From assembly GCF_963662255.1 (NCBI RefSeq), contig NC_085060.1, positions 11,875,925-11,939,924 on the forward strand: DNA of 64,000 nucleotides. The letters run 5' to 3'. Below the pieces are notes generated by a model that was not told the DNA's origin, did no database searches, and worked only from the letters and a program-made list of their open reading frames with translations. The translations under genes and the position numbers were made by a program. This DNA is from Cinclus cinclus. Lineage: Eukaryota > Chordata > Aves > Passeriformes > Cinclidae. Below, one piece after another: positions 1 to 13,601 of the stretch (within the stretch, counting starts at the first letter, position 1; each line of letters begins with the position of its first letter).

Positions 1-1071
1 GAACCCTAACCCTAACGTTAACCCTAACTCTAACCCTAACCCTAACCCCAACACTCACCCTAACCCCTTACCCTAACCCCAACCCTAAACCCCAAACCCT
101 AACCCTAAACGTAACCCCACGCCCTAACCCTAACCCTAATCCTAACCCTATGCCTACCCCTAACGCAACCCTAACCACAATCCCTAACCCTAACCCCTAA
201 CCCTAACCCAAACATAACCCTAAAAATAAAACCTAACCCAAGCCCTAACCCTAACCCTAACCCAAACCCAACCCTTACCCCAACACTAACCCTAACCCTA
301 ACCCTAACCCTAACCCCTAACCCTAACCCAAACACTAACAACGACCCCTAATCCTTAACTACTAAGCCTAACACTGACCCTAACCCTAACCCCTAACCCT
401 AACCCTAACCCCTAACCCTAACCCTAACCCCTAATCCTAACCCTAACCCTAACCCTAACCCCTAACCCTAAACCCTAACCCTAACCGTAACCCTAACCCT
501 AACCCCTAACACCAACCCCAACCCTAAACAACAAACCCTAACCCCAAGCCCTAACCCTTAACCCTAACCCTAACAGTAAACCTAACCCTAACCCTAAACC
601 TACTCCTAACCCGACCCTAACCCCAATCCCTTACCCTAACCCTAACACCTAACCCAAGCCCTAACCCAAACCCTAAGCCTAACGCTAACCCTAGCCCTAA
701 CCCTAAACCTAACTCCAAGCCATAATCCTAACCCTAACCCTAATCGCCCTAACCCTAACCATAACCTTAAACCAAACCCTAACCCTAACCCAAACACTAA
801 CCATAAGCCTTAACCCTAACTCCAACCCTAAACCCCAAACCCTAACCCAAACCCTAACATTAACCCTAGCCCTAACCCTAACCCTAACACCTAACCCTGA
901 CCCCCTAACCCTAACCCTTAACCCTAACCCTAACCCCATAACCCTAACCCCTAACCCTAACCCTCTGACCCTAACCCTAACCCCCTAACCCCCTAACCCT
1001 AGCCCCCTAACCCTAACCCTAACCCTCCGCCCCTACCCCTAACCCTAACCCCTCCCCCTAACACTAAGCCC
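1..1071 (-). repeat. Telomeric repeat block, degenerate (CCCTAA)n on +
   Basis: Almost the whole block is made of CCCTAA units and close variants such as CCCCTAA, CCCAAA, CCTAAA and CCCTTA. Read on the minus strand this is TTAGGG, the vertebrate telomere repeat, so the G-rich strand runs 5'->3' toward base 1 as expected at a left chromosome end. Short perfect runs of a few units occur (for example around 290-320 and 430-460), but variants interrupt them everywhere, including in the first 100 bases. The last recognisable units are near 1060-1070, where the sequence changes at once to non-repetitive DNA. The low-complexity minus-strand open frame rich in Arg, Val, Gly and Leu is only a translation of the repeat. 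An interstitial telomeric block at a contig break is the alternative. Confidence 0.93.
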
Positions 1072-3486
1072 AAGTGACACAGTTATCTTGGATTTGCCAG
1101 ATTTGTACTGGGTGGCAGTAGACCGAAAAAACCCTAAAGAATAAGGCAAATATTCATTTAGAAAAACTGTGAATGGAAATGCACAGCTCTGAGACGATTT
1201 GAAATAAGAAAAGGTCATAGTCAAGGGATTGTGTAAATGAACTAAAGATTGAATGGTATGAAAAATCACCAAGATTTTTTTTTTTTTTCCATTTCTGGCT
1301 TCCAAGTTTGGCTAAGAAATAAAACAGCTGAAGAAAAAAAAAAAAAAAGTAAAATGTGAGATCAAAAGTTTTCTCATCAAAATATGAATATTTTTAAATA
1401 CCTTGTGCACTGTTTTATTAATACTGATTTCAGAATCCATCCATTTTCAGATTTTTGCTTAATAACTGGAACATTTCAAAGAACTCTGATTTACACTAAA
1501 AATATTCTGCACAGTTCTAACCAGAATACTTATGAGTTCTCTTCTATGACAGCTACTCCCTCTACAGCTTTTGGCAAGTGACTAAGGATGAAACTTTGTC
1601 TAGTAAAGTCAGAGGGTATTTGAGTGCTGCTTTAAATGAGGCCAACATTTCATAATCTGATCATTCCCATCTACAGTAAGGCAATCAGGCATGTCTGAAG
1701 AGCAAGAACTTGTATCATCATTTATAATTGACATATAAAATCATATTCTAAAATGCAACATTTTCAGTCTTAAACTGTATTTGCTCTAGTAAATAGATAC
1801 TTCATGATCATCAGAGATCACCAGTATTGTTTTTCTTAACTACATTTGCAAGTAATTAATGCCAGTACTGCCTTCATGGATTTGAAGTATTCCCTAAATG
1901 TTCCTATACTGAGTGAAAGGGGAATACAGTGATAACGTAATCTAATTGCGAAGTCAAATTGTAAAGATTTTAATGGCAACCACTCTATAGCACTTTTAAT
2001 GTTCTGCCTGCTTCATGAGCATTAAATAATTATTTCTCGCATTACCCATGTGAGTGTGTTGCAGCACTCCTGTCTGTAGGCTTGGTAGTGTATGCTCTCC
2101 CTCTACTGCAATGCTGAACGTCTTATGCTTGAGAGGAGTGTTTCAGACATAACCTGGCTGCCAGTGCTGCCAGTGAGCTCTGGAGTTGTTGTATGGCATC
2201 TTTCTAGCAGCACCCATGGAAATTTGCTACACGGTCTGGCTGCAGTACTGAATCAGATTTCTGTATTGCAGACAAACTCTGAATGAAGAGCTGATCAAAT
2301 CAGCAGATGAAACCTTAGGAAATTATGAGATGCCATCTGCTTTACTCTGCATTTTAGCACCTCATACTCTAAATACCTGGTTTCAAATTCATGTTTTTAG
2401 AATATTATCTCTAGGAGCCAAATTATGGTCAAAGTTGAGGCCAGAAGAAGAAAAAAAGGTGTGGACATAGGTGAAGCAGTTGTCACTATCTGAAGAGGGA
2501 CAAGCCTTGCACGTGTTTCTTGCAGGAATATAGAATGCTATTTTGCAGACCAAGTGAGAAGGATAAATATTCAATCTTTCACAAGGCAATAACAATTTTA
2601 TTAGCAAAAGGAGCTCTGTGAGACTACCCACTTTCTCTTGGAGCAAAAAAATCTTCAACCATATACTGCCATGAAGACTGCATAATAATTTTCTCTGATG
2701 AGGGCAGATTCAGAGACTGTCACTGCTGCCCTCTATCCTAACAGAAATATGGCTCCAGCAGTTCTGCTTGTGTGTGAGAAGGTGAGGGACTCACAGAAAG
2801 GATTATGCCTAGGAAGTCAGAAATTTTTTTCTACACAACTCAAATTTTCCTCAGAAGATAGGTTTACAAACTATTTCATAAATTGCTTATATTTTACATT
2901 GGTAAAATCAAAATCAAGACTGGGGAGATGGCTAATGGAATAGGAGAAAGTTTTTAATTCAAGTTAATAGGTTTTTATTTGAGCTTTTAAAATATTTAAG
3001 TCAAATTCAAATCTATTTTATGGCCTTAAAATTTTGCTTCTTTAGAATGTTACAGACCGTTTAATGTTTACTTCAGAGTACTTTGTTTCTGTTCATGAAA
3101 GGAAATTTTGTTTATAACACCTGGACAGAAGCCTAGGGAGCCTAGGAAGGTGCAACTTTAATTTTTTTTATTTTATATGAGAAAATATATTTGGTCTTTT
3201 ATTTAAACCACCCTAGTCAACTTTCAATGGAATCTGCTCTATTAGGTTCAGACAAAAATAAATTAATCATGTTTAGAGGGTAAGTAAAAAAATCTCAAAA
3301 TGAAATAAGATTTACTATGCGTTCTAGTCCTATCAAAGAAAGAGGCTTGGAAAAGAAGTTTAAGAAACTTGTTATTAAAAGGTTAATGTGTCTGTCAGAC
3401 TCTTAAGTCATATTAAGTCATATTGTCAGTAGACTCAATGAAATGACAAATTGAACTGTAAAGAAACACACAAGAAATTATTCTTT

Positions 3487-3527
3487 AAATATTGAAGAAC
3501 CAGTTCTCATTGGTTTCTTCAGTATTT
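3487..3527. repeat. Imperfect inverted repeat (hairpin)
   Basis: The left arm AAATATTGAAGAACC (3487-3501) is complementary to GGTTTCTTCAGTATTT (3512-3527) apart from one extra T and one G-for-A change, which would be a G-U pair in RNA. The spacer is 10 nt. No transposon end or gene is attached, and in AT-rich DNA this may be chance. Confidence 0.4.
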
Positions 3528-4475
3528 TTGTGGACTTGAATGATTCCAATGCAAACTTTGAATCACCTGTGAGAGTTTAACAAAAGACAGAATTTCCTTC
3601 TCAATATTTTAATGTTTGTCTGAGACAACTGTCAGAGTTCTGACACTCAGCAGCTATTTTAACTCTCCACCATATTTTTATTTCCAAATAATCACCATTA
3701 AGTATCTAGAAGATTATTTTTAAATGAAATTATATCAGACCAGGAGGAATGAGAGAGGAAGGAGCATATAAAATTCCAGAAAAAATAGCTATTGATTAAA
3801 AAATATACAAAAATAATTTCTCATTTATGTGAGATACATGGGGTCTTGCTGTATGAAACACTATGCAGTAGTAATCTTTTATGCATATTATATTTTTAGG
3901 TCTGCTTTCTTTTCCATTTTTCTGCTTTATTTTAGAATGGACAGAATATTCAAAAATATCAACACAGCAAAATAGGCAAAGTAACCTTATTGTTGAAAAC
4001 TGTTTGACAGAGAGTAATAAAAAATTATTCACACACTTTAATATATTTGAAATCTTTCAAGCTCATTCAGGCCACCTGTATAACACCACTTCTTCCCTCA
4101 TTTTTGCCCAGTAAGAAAAAAAAAACAACTCTTGTAAAACAGATCCCTTCTAATCTCTCATTCAGTTTCTATCAGAATTACACTGACCACTGCCATCCAC
4201 TTGTCCTTCCACTTTGGGGGCTCTCATGTGCTTGGATTCTGTCCTTCTCCTGTGCTGGCCTTTTTGCTACTCCCAGTTCTGTTCCTTTTTTTCTGTGTTG
4301 TTCTCCTCATTGTTGTTGAGTCCTCACTGATTCCACAAGGTTTTGCTAATTAACAGGCAGAGAATTCCTATGAGGCTGAATGACAATGCCTGATAGGTAA
4401 AATTAAAGAGGGAAAGCCTAATTAGTTTGACTGAGCCCCTGCAGGATTCAAAAACAGAGGTTTATGCTGTTAGGG

Positions 4476-4483
4476 CATAAATA
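4476..4483 (+). promoter_or_regulatory. Candidate TATA box with short first exon downstream
   Basis: CATAAATA at 4476-4483 resembles a TATA box. A start site about 30 bp downstream would fall near 4507. A strong splice donor, CAG|GTAAGG, follows with its cut after 4524, so a tiny noncoding first exon of roughly 15-25 nt could be formed. The surrounding 150 bp is less AT-rich than its neighbours. No downstream exon or coding frame was found to link with it, so this is only a geometric coincidence of two short motifs until transcript data exist. Confidence 0.18.
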
Positions 4484-7400
4484 CCCCTTAGCAGTGTTCC
4501 TCATCCCAAAAGCAGAGCAGGCAGGTAAGGCTGTGTCAGCTGTGGCTCTGGGACTGGCAGTGTTGGTGGCAGTTTGACAAACGTCCCCTCCAAAGCTACC
4601 AGAGCTCTGTGCTTTTCTCAGGCCTCCACAAAGCTGGACAATTTATGATTTCTACAAAAAATCAATATGAGAACATTCTTATATTCATTCTTATATTGCA
4701 TGATCACATTCCATATTTATGACTTTTCAATAAATGGATTGGTACAGTACTTGTAAACGTGGATTTTCAATGCCAAGCCCAAAGTACTAAAAGTCACAGT
4801 AGGGATGCTGAGTTAAGGGAGACACAGACATTCACTGTGTGAAGGGCAGTTTCTTGGAATAAACTTATCAAAACCCTCTACTTGCATGAAAATACCATGA
4901 ATTTTATAAAGAAGAGCAATGGAGAAACCAAGCATGGCTCATTTCCTCAAGGGAAGTGAAGACCCAGAGAATATCTAGTGCTACCCTCCAAATTTGTTCA
5001 CCCACGTAAACACTTCTGCTGCTCTGCCATTGTCCTGACTGCAGGGAGGCCTGATGTTAAACTGAACAAAACTAACCTGAACAGCACTGAACTCAGCAAG
5101 CCCAGAAGATTCTGGGATGGAGGGAAACCCTCCTTATAGCATGTTAAAGGTTAAATTTAGTGTCTGCAGAGCACATACAGAAAAAAATCCTCAAACAAGT
5201 ACTAATTTTTACCATAATGTTGGTCACGTTATGATCCTTCATACTTATTCCCTTCACATTTAGGGGACACAGAGAAACAAGACACACTAAAACTATCATA
5301 GTCTCAAGAGTATGAGAAACAAGAAGGCCATTGCCTGCACCTTCATTTCAAATGCCCCATTAAATGGCTGATTTGGGAGCAAAACTCATAATTTCATAAG
5401 GGTAATTGGATACACTTTCTTCTGCTGCAAGTAAATTACCCCCTGGCACAAGAATTTTAAAATACTTGGCAGCGGACCTCCTGAAACCCATCTGTGTTGG
5501 AAATTACTTTTTTGCTTTTGGGTATACTATATTTACATATTTTGTTTTATTTCTCAATATTTAATCTAGAGAGAAAAGGGACTCTTAGGACTAACATCAA
5601 AACTTCTCAACAGGTTTTAAAAAAGTTAGGTGTCCAGAAGAAACTGGCCATACTAATATAGCAACACGTCAAACTGGAACCAAATTGACTTTTTTAGACA
5701 GTCAAATATTCATTTTAAGCACACCTATTTTTAAACATCTCTTTCTTGTTTTAAACCAAGAGTAAGAATTTGCTACAAACGCAAATTGATGACTACCTTA
5801 TCAAACCCTTGTAACCTCCTTACTTTCCTTTGGTGAAATCGGCCATGCTGGGTCTCCAGCAGTATGGAATTCCTATTGTTTTCACACATTCTGTTTATTT
5901 AATAGAAATCATTTATGAAGTATTTTGACAAGCAAAGCTCTGGATTGTTGAGCACAGAATTATCTCTCCCAGTGTAAAACTATGGTGCTCCACCCCCCTC
6001 CTTACCATCTTAGCAAGAGATGAAGAGATGGTAAAGCCTAAGGTACACCTGCATTAAACTCAGCTGGGATGAATCAACTTCTTTGGTTTGTTCATGGTAA
6101 TATTCCTCTTGCAAATGTGGAGTTACAATGAAATAGGAAGAACAAGTGATAATTTCACCCACTGAAAAAGTGACTTTTAAGACTCTATTTAATCATGTAG
6201 ATTTATAGGGGGGAAAAATGTAAATTCTTTGAAAGTAAAAGAGTAGTTTTATAAAGAAATAGCATAAATGCCTAAAGGATTTTCTACCATGAAATGTCTT
6301 AGGCCTTCCATGCTTCTCAACCAGAAACATGTCAGTATAAAGAAGAACTTCCTCACATTGACTGGTATGGGCACAAAAGGAAAACACTCAGTGTAAAAGC
6401 TTGCCCTCTCTTGTTGGAAATGATCACTTCTAAGACCCCAACCACTTTGAGAACTAAATAAAGTATTCAAGATTGTCAAGGCTGCAATCTATGAAAAGCA
6501 CGAGGTATTAAAAAAACCCTGGAACTCAAATGTGCAAAGATGATTTACAGAGATATACCACTCTAAAACTGTAAGTGGAAAAAGCAAATGCAACATTTCA
6601 AAAGACATGTGTTTCAAAAATGATGAACTTCAGGGCATAAACTTCTTTCCAGATGAGGTTTGTAACAAATTATTTTCTGGTGCCGAGTCTGTCAGTCTAC
6701 TATGAAAGAAAAGGTACCCAGGTAGCTGAGCTATCAGTCTGCTTGCAAATTTCTCTATTCTGAATTATTTAGGAGGCTATTCCTATATACTGTGCATGAA
6801 GTATCCATGGTCAAGAACAAAAATAAACATCCTTATAGGACAGATGTTAGAAATTATTATTACAGATGTAAAAGGACAGAATAATACAAATTGTTATAAA
6901 TAAAAAAATGCCTGAAAAAGAAATTCTAGCTGTGAAATGTATGAGAACTGTGGAGTTGGCTGCTTCTGTGTGCACTGACTGAATGTGATTCTGCTGCCTA
7001 AATGCTACTTACAGCCAAAAATTGCATGAGCCTCCCCAGGCAGACACAGACAGATGAACCTGCTAGGACTCACATGGACAGGAGACAACATTAATAGTTT
7101 TGAAGTACATTTTCCTCACTGTGACATTACAGAAGTATGATAAAATTCCACGCTGAAACTTTGATCAAAAAATGTGGAAGGCACGGAACCAATTGACCCT
7201 GAGGAAGGCAGAGGGCAGTGTCTCCAGATGATAAAACAGACCTGACAATCTTGACAGCAGAGACATGAGGGTTTGTACCAATACCTCCCTGTGACTGCCA
7301 GACTTAGTAACATGATACAAACGGTTCTGTTCCTTATCTTTAAACCTTTCTTGCTTTCCTCATTGTTTCCCAGTGGGTAATTAAAACACTTGCTTTCAGC

Positions 7401-10400
7401 TCAGGCATTTTCTTCTGCAGCTGACAGGGTGGGAGGTAAAGAGGGTGCTGTCACTTGGAGGTGTCAGAGCCAAGAGGAATGTTGGGTGCTGCGTGCAAGG
7501 ACACACAGGTCTGGGCTTGGAACCTGTGCCAGCCACTAACCTGTGCCCTCAGCAGAGTGTCATGGGGCAGAGCTCCAGCCTGTGAACATCATCAGATGGT
7601 AGAATGAGCTTTCCCCACCCATTTATCTTGTTTTTTTTTTCATTTGTACTAGGTATATTTTAGTTTCCCTAATTTTCCAGATTCTGAATGGGGTGCCAAT
7701 ATTTCAGTCTTTGATATTTCAAGTCTCTGGCAGTCCTACTCCAAAATTTAACTCCTGTTATGCCAACAGTGGGCACAGGATAAACTAAATGCACATGAGA
7801 GAGTGATACTAAACAGTCATTTCCAGTCTTCTCCCACAAAACACTGAGCAGGCAGAGAGATAAGTTGCCATTACAAGTCACATGTGTGAAATCTATGTGT
7901 GTATCTGTAACACTTCATCAGAATCACAGCTGCAAGGAGGTATTCCAGCCATTCATGGTGGAACAACCTCCAGAACCATGGAATTAGAAAAAGGAAGCAA
8001 ACTCCAGAGCTATTTGGGCTGGATACCTCAATAGCACCAAAGGACACAACATAAGCAAACCCAGAGAGGAGAGACAATCCCTCCCCCCTTTGTCAAAATA
8101 TAGCCCTGGTAGACCAGAAAAGGAAAACCAGTTCCTGCCTTCATCTGGGAAAAAAATCTGGAACCTGATTTAGAGCAGGAAATACTATTAATCTCTATAA
8201 TGCAATCAAATTATCTGCTACAAAATAGGACATCGACTTCACTGAGAGCACAGGTGCTCAGATTTGGACAGAGAGGAACAGTTCCTTATTCAGGATGGCC
8301 AGGCAATGCATTAAAAAGTTTTTCTGGCCAAAGGGATCATTACAATCATCTGTTGGTTTTGCAGAAAACATACCATGGGATTTTGTTGAGTATTTTCCAC
8401 ATTAACCCCTGGCACGTGGAAGCTAAACATAAAAGAAATAATACTGATTTAAAACTACCTTTCTAGTTATAAAATTAAAAAAAAAATCTAAAAAAATACA
8501 TTCAGAACAAATTGATAGACTTAAAAAAATAATTGATTACATCACCAAAAGTCCTAATTTACACAGAGTTAACAAATACAAGTAGTAAATGATATTGAGG
8601 AAAACCAAACCATATTTCATGACATATAATGGAGCAATACTGCACTGTATTAGTATTTTTTAACCAAGTAAGTGGGCTGGACTTCCATGGTAAGGGAAGA
8701 AGGAAAGAATATAAATGTCTCTCATTTGGAGCCAAAAGAATGAAGAATTCTTTGTAATGTGTTGCCATGCTGGTGTAATGTTATGAATATTGGAAGAGCA
8801 CAGTCAAATTCCTATTTTCCAAGAGGAATTTCAAAAGATTCAGAACTGCAGATACTTTTGTTTTATGAATGTGATGTCCAAAATCTAAGGGGTGTTTATA
8901 TAAATCTTAAACAAATATATTTACAAGACAACAAACTAGATGGGTGATAAGAAAGGAAAGCAAATTTCCCTCTGAGAGAATAGCTGCATGTTGTGCATAT
9001 TTTAAATAATCTAGCAATTCATTTGCATTTTCATAGCATTTATACTCACAGCATAAATCACAAAAATAATATGGAAGGAAATTACTCTACCTGCAGGTTT
9101 TTACAACATTTGCTCATGAAAGAGATTAGGCTTTTACTAATTCTACAGAAATTTAACAGTCCCATCATCCTGCTTCTTTCAAACACAAGAAACCCATTTG
9201 TTTGATTTTGCTGTGTTGAGTATTTTTAAAGGGGGCATTGTAAAGTCTGTCAGTAATAAAATAATTAGATAATATTCTTGAATTTTAAATTTATGAAAAA
9301 GAAACATTGAGGTTTTGGCTAATCTTCAGTTAAAAAGAGATAGGACAGCGTTTGTGAAATAAACCACTAAATCAGATTAGCTTTAGAGTCCTGATTACTG
9401 TACTTCACATTCAAATAAATGCCAAAAAATAATTTATTTGATGTAGTAGTTCAGCTAAAAAATGCAGAATTGACAGAATATTGAAGCTCTTTGATCTTTC
9501 ATAGGTGTTCAATGTACTCTCAATGCTGCTTGATGAGCGACAACAATTCATAATGTTTTAAAAATAAACCTCTATGCACAAGGGGCTTTTTTAGCTTTAA
9601 GATTCTGCTTTTATTGTATAACTGGTACTTTGAATATATTTTTTCTTCTTATTAAACCACATATTTTATTCTTATCTTTGAATGCAGAATTAGGAGCTAA
9701 AATAGGTTTGTGAAAGGGGGACAAAGTTGACTCAGATCCTTTTTCAAGATGATATTAAAAATACAGTCAGCAAGGTAAGTTTCTCATTTACTTTCCTTTT
9801 CAAAGCTGATAAAAATGACAAGAGTCAATTTGGGTTCATTCTTGTAGTATCTAGGTACATTTTTCTGAATGTCATGTTCAGACAGGACTGCCTTCAAATT
9901 TGTCTCCCATTTCCTATTCATTCTGTCAGCGTAGAAAAAAATTGTGTGAAATGGGAAGGGATATTACAAATTGGGAATAAGCCTTCCTGCCATTTCCCAC
10001 CACCACCCCTGCTTTCTCTTGACATCATCTTAAAACCAGGCAAAATTTTTTAAGAAATACAGGTAGTCCAGAAAAAAGATTGACAGGAGGATTTACTCTC
10101 TCTCAGAAAATTTTAACAACATGTCAACTTATTTTTTCCAGCTGGAAGAATTTTTAACTTTCAGCCAGGCTTCTCCTATCACTTTCTGCTGGTACTGGAT
10201 GAAGATGCTCAAGTTTGTTTCTTTAAATTGCAAAACTGTGATTCATTCCATTGGCAACTTCTGGTCTGCAGTTGACAAAAAGTTTAGTTATTTCAGGTTT
10301 CCCTCACAGTATTTCAGAGCCTGGAAGCAAGAAGCTCTAGTCAGTACAAAACTTGGCTTGGCTCACTAAAGTCCACATCAGGACAATTCGTGTAGAGCAA

Positions 10401-12931
10401 CAAGGATGGCAAGATAATGGGGGCAAAGCATTCAGCCAAGCTAAAATTTCACTTGCAAGTAGCTGTTGAGGTTGGTAAGATAATGGAGAAAGACTGTATG
10501 TAATAACCTGTTCTTTATTTATTCATGCTTTGGATTTTCCCCCTGAGGAATTTTTTATATGAAACAATTCTGTTGGTGCTGCACTGCTGAAATATGGTCA
10601 TCGATTGAAATAGAGCAGAATGGACTGGGCCATGCACTTTCAACAAGGCTAAAGTGAAATAGATTTTGGTGAAAAGCTTTGAATGTCTTTCAGGGAAAGG
10701 GACAGGGGTTTCATATTTTCAGAAGATATTATTTTCTGCCTTTATTTATATATTTAATAATGCTGTTACACTCTCCTGCCCCCCTAAAAGCCAACAAGTA
10801 TTATAAAATTTCAGCTTTTAGTTACTTCTAGAGAGAAAACCAACCACCAGCACATGTGATTCCAAGTGTAATTTACATGCATGCAATTATAATTCTTGCA
10901 ACATTTAAGATCGTAATACAACCTTGGTATTTAAAAATAACTTGGTGCATGATTATTATTTTTTCAAATTTCTGGGATGCTGGGACTTAAAAATTTAACG
11001 TAGTTTCATTACGGGTCTGTTTGGGTTTCTTATTCAATACTGATAGTGGCTTTAACAAATCAATTTCTGTTTGGTAAAGTAAATACTTAGGCAGCAAGAG
11101 ATCAGGATTGCAGCACATCAGATTGCTAATTGAGGGAAGGAAGGGAAGTGATTCCAAGCCTTTTACTGCTTTTAAGTTTGCATGACTTTATTCTATTTTT
11201 TCACATCCAAGGGAAGAGGTGAGAGATAACTAGGATGGGATTGGCTCAAAAAAAGGCACCCCGAACAGCAAATAATCCTGTGACCAGTTGTGTTAATTCA
11301 CTTCCCATCTCTCTGCCTAGCACACACCTGTCAGCTGAGTAGACATTTCTTTCAGGTCTTCTTTCACTTGTCCCTACTGCATTATCCCCCAAGCATTTAT
11401 GCTTCTTCCCTGCTCTCCTCCACCAGCTCACCACCTTCCCTCTCCACCATCCCTTCCAGCCAGACAGAAATCTCATTGTGCTATCTTTGTTCAAGCCCTC
11501 AAATCTGTTCTTCCCAGCTGTAATGTGCCCTCAGGATAAGAGCTAACACAGGTGTGAGCATATCCTGGAGAATGGAGACTGGAGGATTGTCCTAGAAAAC
11601 CCAGTCAACATTTTTCTTTGGTCATCTCTTTTGGATGTGAAGATCTCAGGGGTGTTTCTCTCAAAAAATCACAGTCCAAATCATCAGATCCTGGTACCTG
11701 CATGTTCTGAAACTCATTTCACCATGACTTATGATGAAACACCATTTTCATAGACTCCCTCAACAACTCTAAGAAGGTATGTTTTATCTAAAGCTCCTAG
11801 TGCAGTGTCATGCCACTTTAAGTCAGAATGCCTGTTTTCTACTAATATAATTTTCATATTTTTCATATTTTGGGGGGTTTTGGCCTCCTTGCTATTTTTG
11901 CCAGAGCAACAAAATAACTTTTGGTTTCAGGTTCATGCTAGGACAAAACTTCAGTCTTCAGTAAACTGCAAAAGGGGCATTTGGTGGCCATAAAGACTTA
12001 GTTGTGTGTTTCTGCTCCAATATTAGCAACAGAAACAATCACTCTCCATGATTAAGTGCTCTCACATGACCTTGTAAGTTGATCTTATAAGAGATTTGTG
12101 AAAAACTGTGGTCTTGAGCATGCCACAGTGACTAAACTGCTCACAGATCACGTACAATTTACATAACTGAATGTCTCAGCTCTCACATAGTCAGCACTAG
12201 ACCTACTTACTAACACATGAAAAATGCATTCTCAGACTTGGCACATGGCTTCTGCAGCTGCCAAATACACCCCCTGTGAGACAGGAGAAGGCTGGTGAGG
12301 AGGAGATAATTTCCAACACTGCTAGCAACAGGAAGAAGAATGAGAATACTGTTTATCTTGTTAGAGATTTTCTGATCATATTAGTGATTTCATTATGCTG
12401 TTCCTAGAGACCAAACCTTTAAAAATGGCACAGAGCTCAAAACTGCCCTGTGAAAATTGCTGCTATAAGTCAGACTCACACCATATTAACAGCACAGGAA
12501 CTATACAATGACATGGAGATACAAACACTCCTTGCAGTTGGTGTCTGAATGCCCTTTTGCATTGATATTCACACAATTGAACCTGTCTCCAGCCCATTAT
12601 TTATCCCAGTGCCTGGTTTTTGTCATAGCCAGATTTCACCACAGGCTGTGGGCACATTTCCTTTTGTGCTTTCAGGAAACACTTGAAAAACAAGACGATG
12701 GAGCTACTGAAGGGGAGAACTTCAGAGCAATGAGTGTAGATCAGTCGTGATCAGAAATGGCCCAAATTATTTTAGATGCACAAAAAGGTTTCCAGCTGCA
12801 TTAAAAGAAAAAACTAAAAAAAAAAATTAAATAAAATAAATTTCAAAAACTTCTTGTGGAATAGGAAAATCTACATTGGATGCTATTTTACTCTTTACAC
12901 CCAAAAATAACTCCTTATCCACCAGTCCTCA

Positions 12932-12936
12932 CCAGG
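12932..12936 (+). repeat. Left target-site duplication, CCAGG
   Basis: CCAGG lies immediately before the LTR that begins TGTCGTGG on +. The same five bases follow its other end at 14567-14571. A 5-bp duplication is typical of ERVL/class III-like retroviral integration. The match can be stretched to CACCAGG if the LTR is taken to end two bases earlier. Confidence 0.7.
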
Positions 12937-13099
12937 TGTCGTGGTTTAACACTGGCCAAATGCCAGGCACCCATGAAAGTCTCTCACTCACCCTCGCCTG
13001 CCAGAGCTGGGCAGAGGAGAGGAAAGAATTAAGGAAGGGTTCATGAGTTGAGATACTCTCCAAGGGCAAAACAAGCTGAACTTGGAAGTGCAAAGTGAA

Positions 13100-13154
13100 T
13101 TTATTACTAACAGAATCAGAGGAGGATAATGAGAAGTAAAATAAGCCTTTAAAA
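13100..13154 (-). promoter_or_regulatory. Likely LTR promoter and polyadenylation signal
   Basis: Read on the minus strand, a TATA-like TTTTAAAGG lies at about 13146-13154 and AATAAA at 13100-13105, about 45 bp further on. This gives a short R region, with the remaining 163 bp to the LTR end as U5. The order U3, TATA, AATAAA, end supports the minus orientation of the element. Whether the signals still work is unknown. Confidence 0.35.
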
Positions 13155-13601
13155 CACCTTTCCTCTCCCCCAGCCCCTCCCTCCTTCCCACTGACAGTGC
13201 AGGGAGACAGGGCCTGGGGATTTGGTCATTTTGTCACCTGAGGTTTTCTTCTGCTCTCGGGGAGAGGAATCCTTCCCCTGTGAGACCGTGGGGTCCCTCC
13301 CATGGGAGACAGTTCTCTGTGAACTTCTCTGTGTGGGTTCACTCTCACGAGCAGCAGTCCTGCCAAAACTGCTGCAACGTGAATTCCCCCCACGAGCAAA
13401 CTCCCAAAACTGCTGCAAGATGAGTCTCTCCTCAGGCAGACATTCCTCCCAAAACTGCTGTGACACGAGTCACTCTTTCCACAGGGTGCAGTCCTGCCTG
13501 GGAGCAAGGGCCCTCTCTCTCCATCAGAGAGAGATCCATCTCCCACTGGATCACAGCATCCTCCAGGCATCCACCTGCTCCAGCCTGGGCACCTTCCCCA
13601 C

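Larger units (their letters stand above)
1072..12936. other. AT-rich apparently single-copy DNA, no gene recognised
   Basis: No coding gene, RNA gene or transposon that I recognise lies here. Open frames are short (108 codons or fewer) and stops are frequent on both strands, with no familiar protein motif. Local features include a T14 run (1275-1288) followed by an A15 run (1334-1348), an imperfect hairpin at 3487-3527, a TATA-like box with a nearby splice donor (4476-4530), a GC-richer patch at about 7430-7600 and a pyrimidine-rich patch at about 11290-11520. A splice-like segment at about 9688-9772 has stops in all three frames. The stretch could hold introns, a long noncoding RNA or intergenic DNA; the sequence alone does not decide. 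Confidence 0.6.

Noticed and set aside
709..939. Minus-strand open frame of Val, Arg, Gly and Leu repeats
   Set aside because: It is a translation of telomeric TTAGGG variants.
9411..9441. 10-bp inverted repeat TCAAATAAAT / ATTTATTTGA
   Set aside because: The length is at chance level for AT-rich DNA and no supporting context was seen.
9688..9772. Splice-like segment between AATGCAG and CAAG|GTAAGT
   Set aside because: The splice motifs are good, but all three forward frames contain stops, so it cannot be an internal coding exon. A noncoding exon cannot be shown without transcripts.
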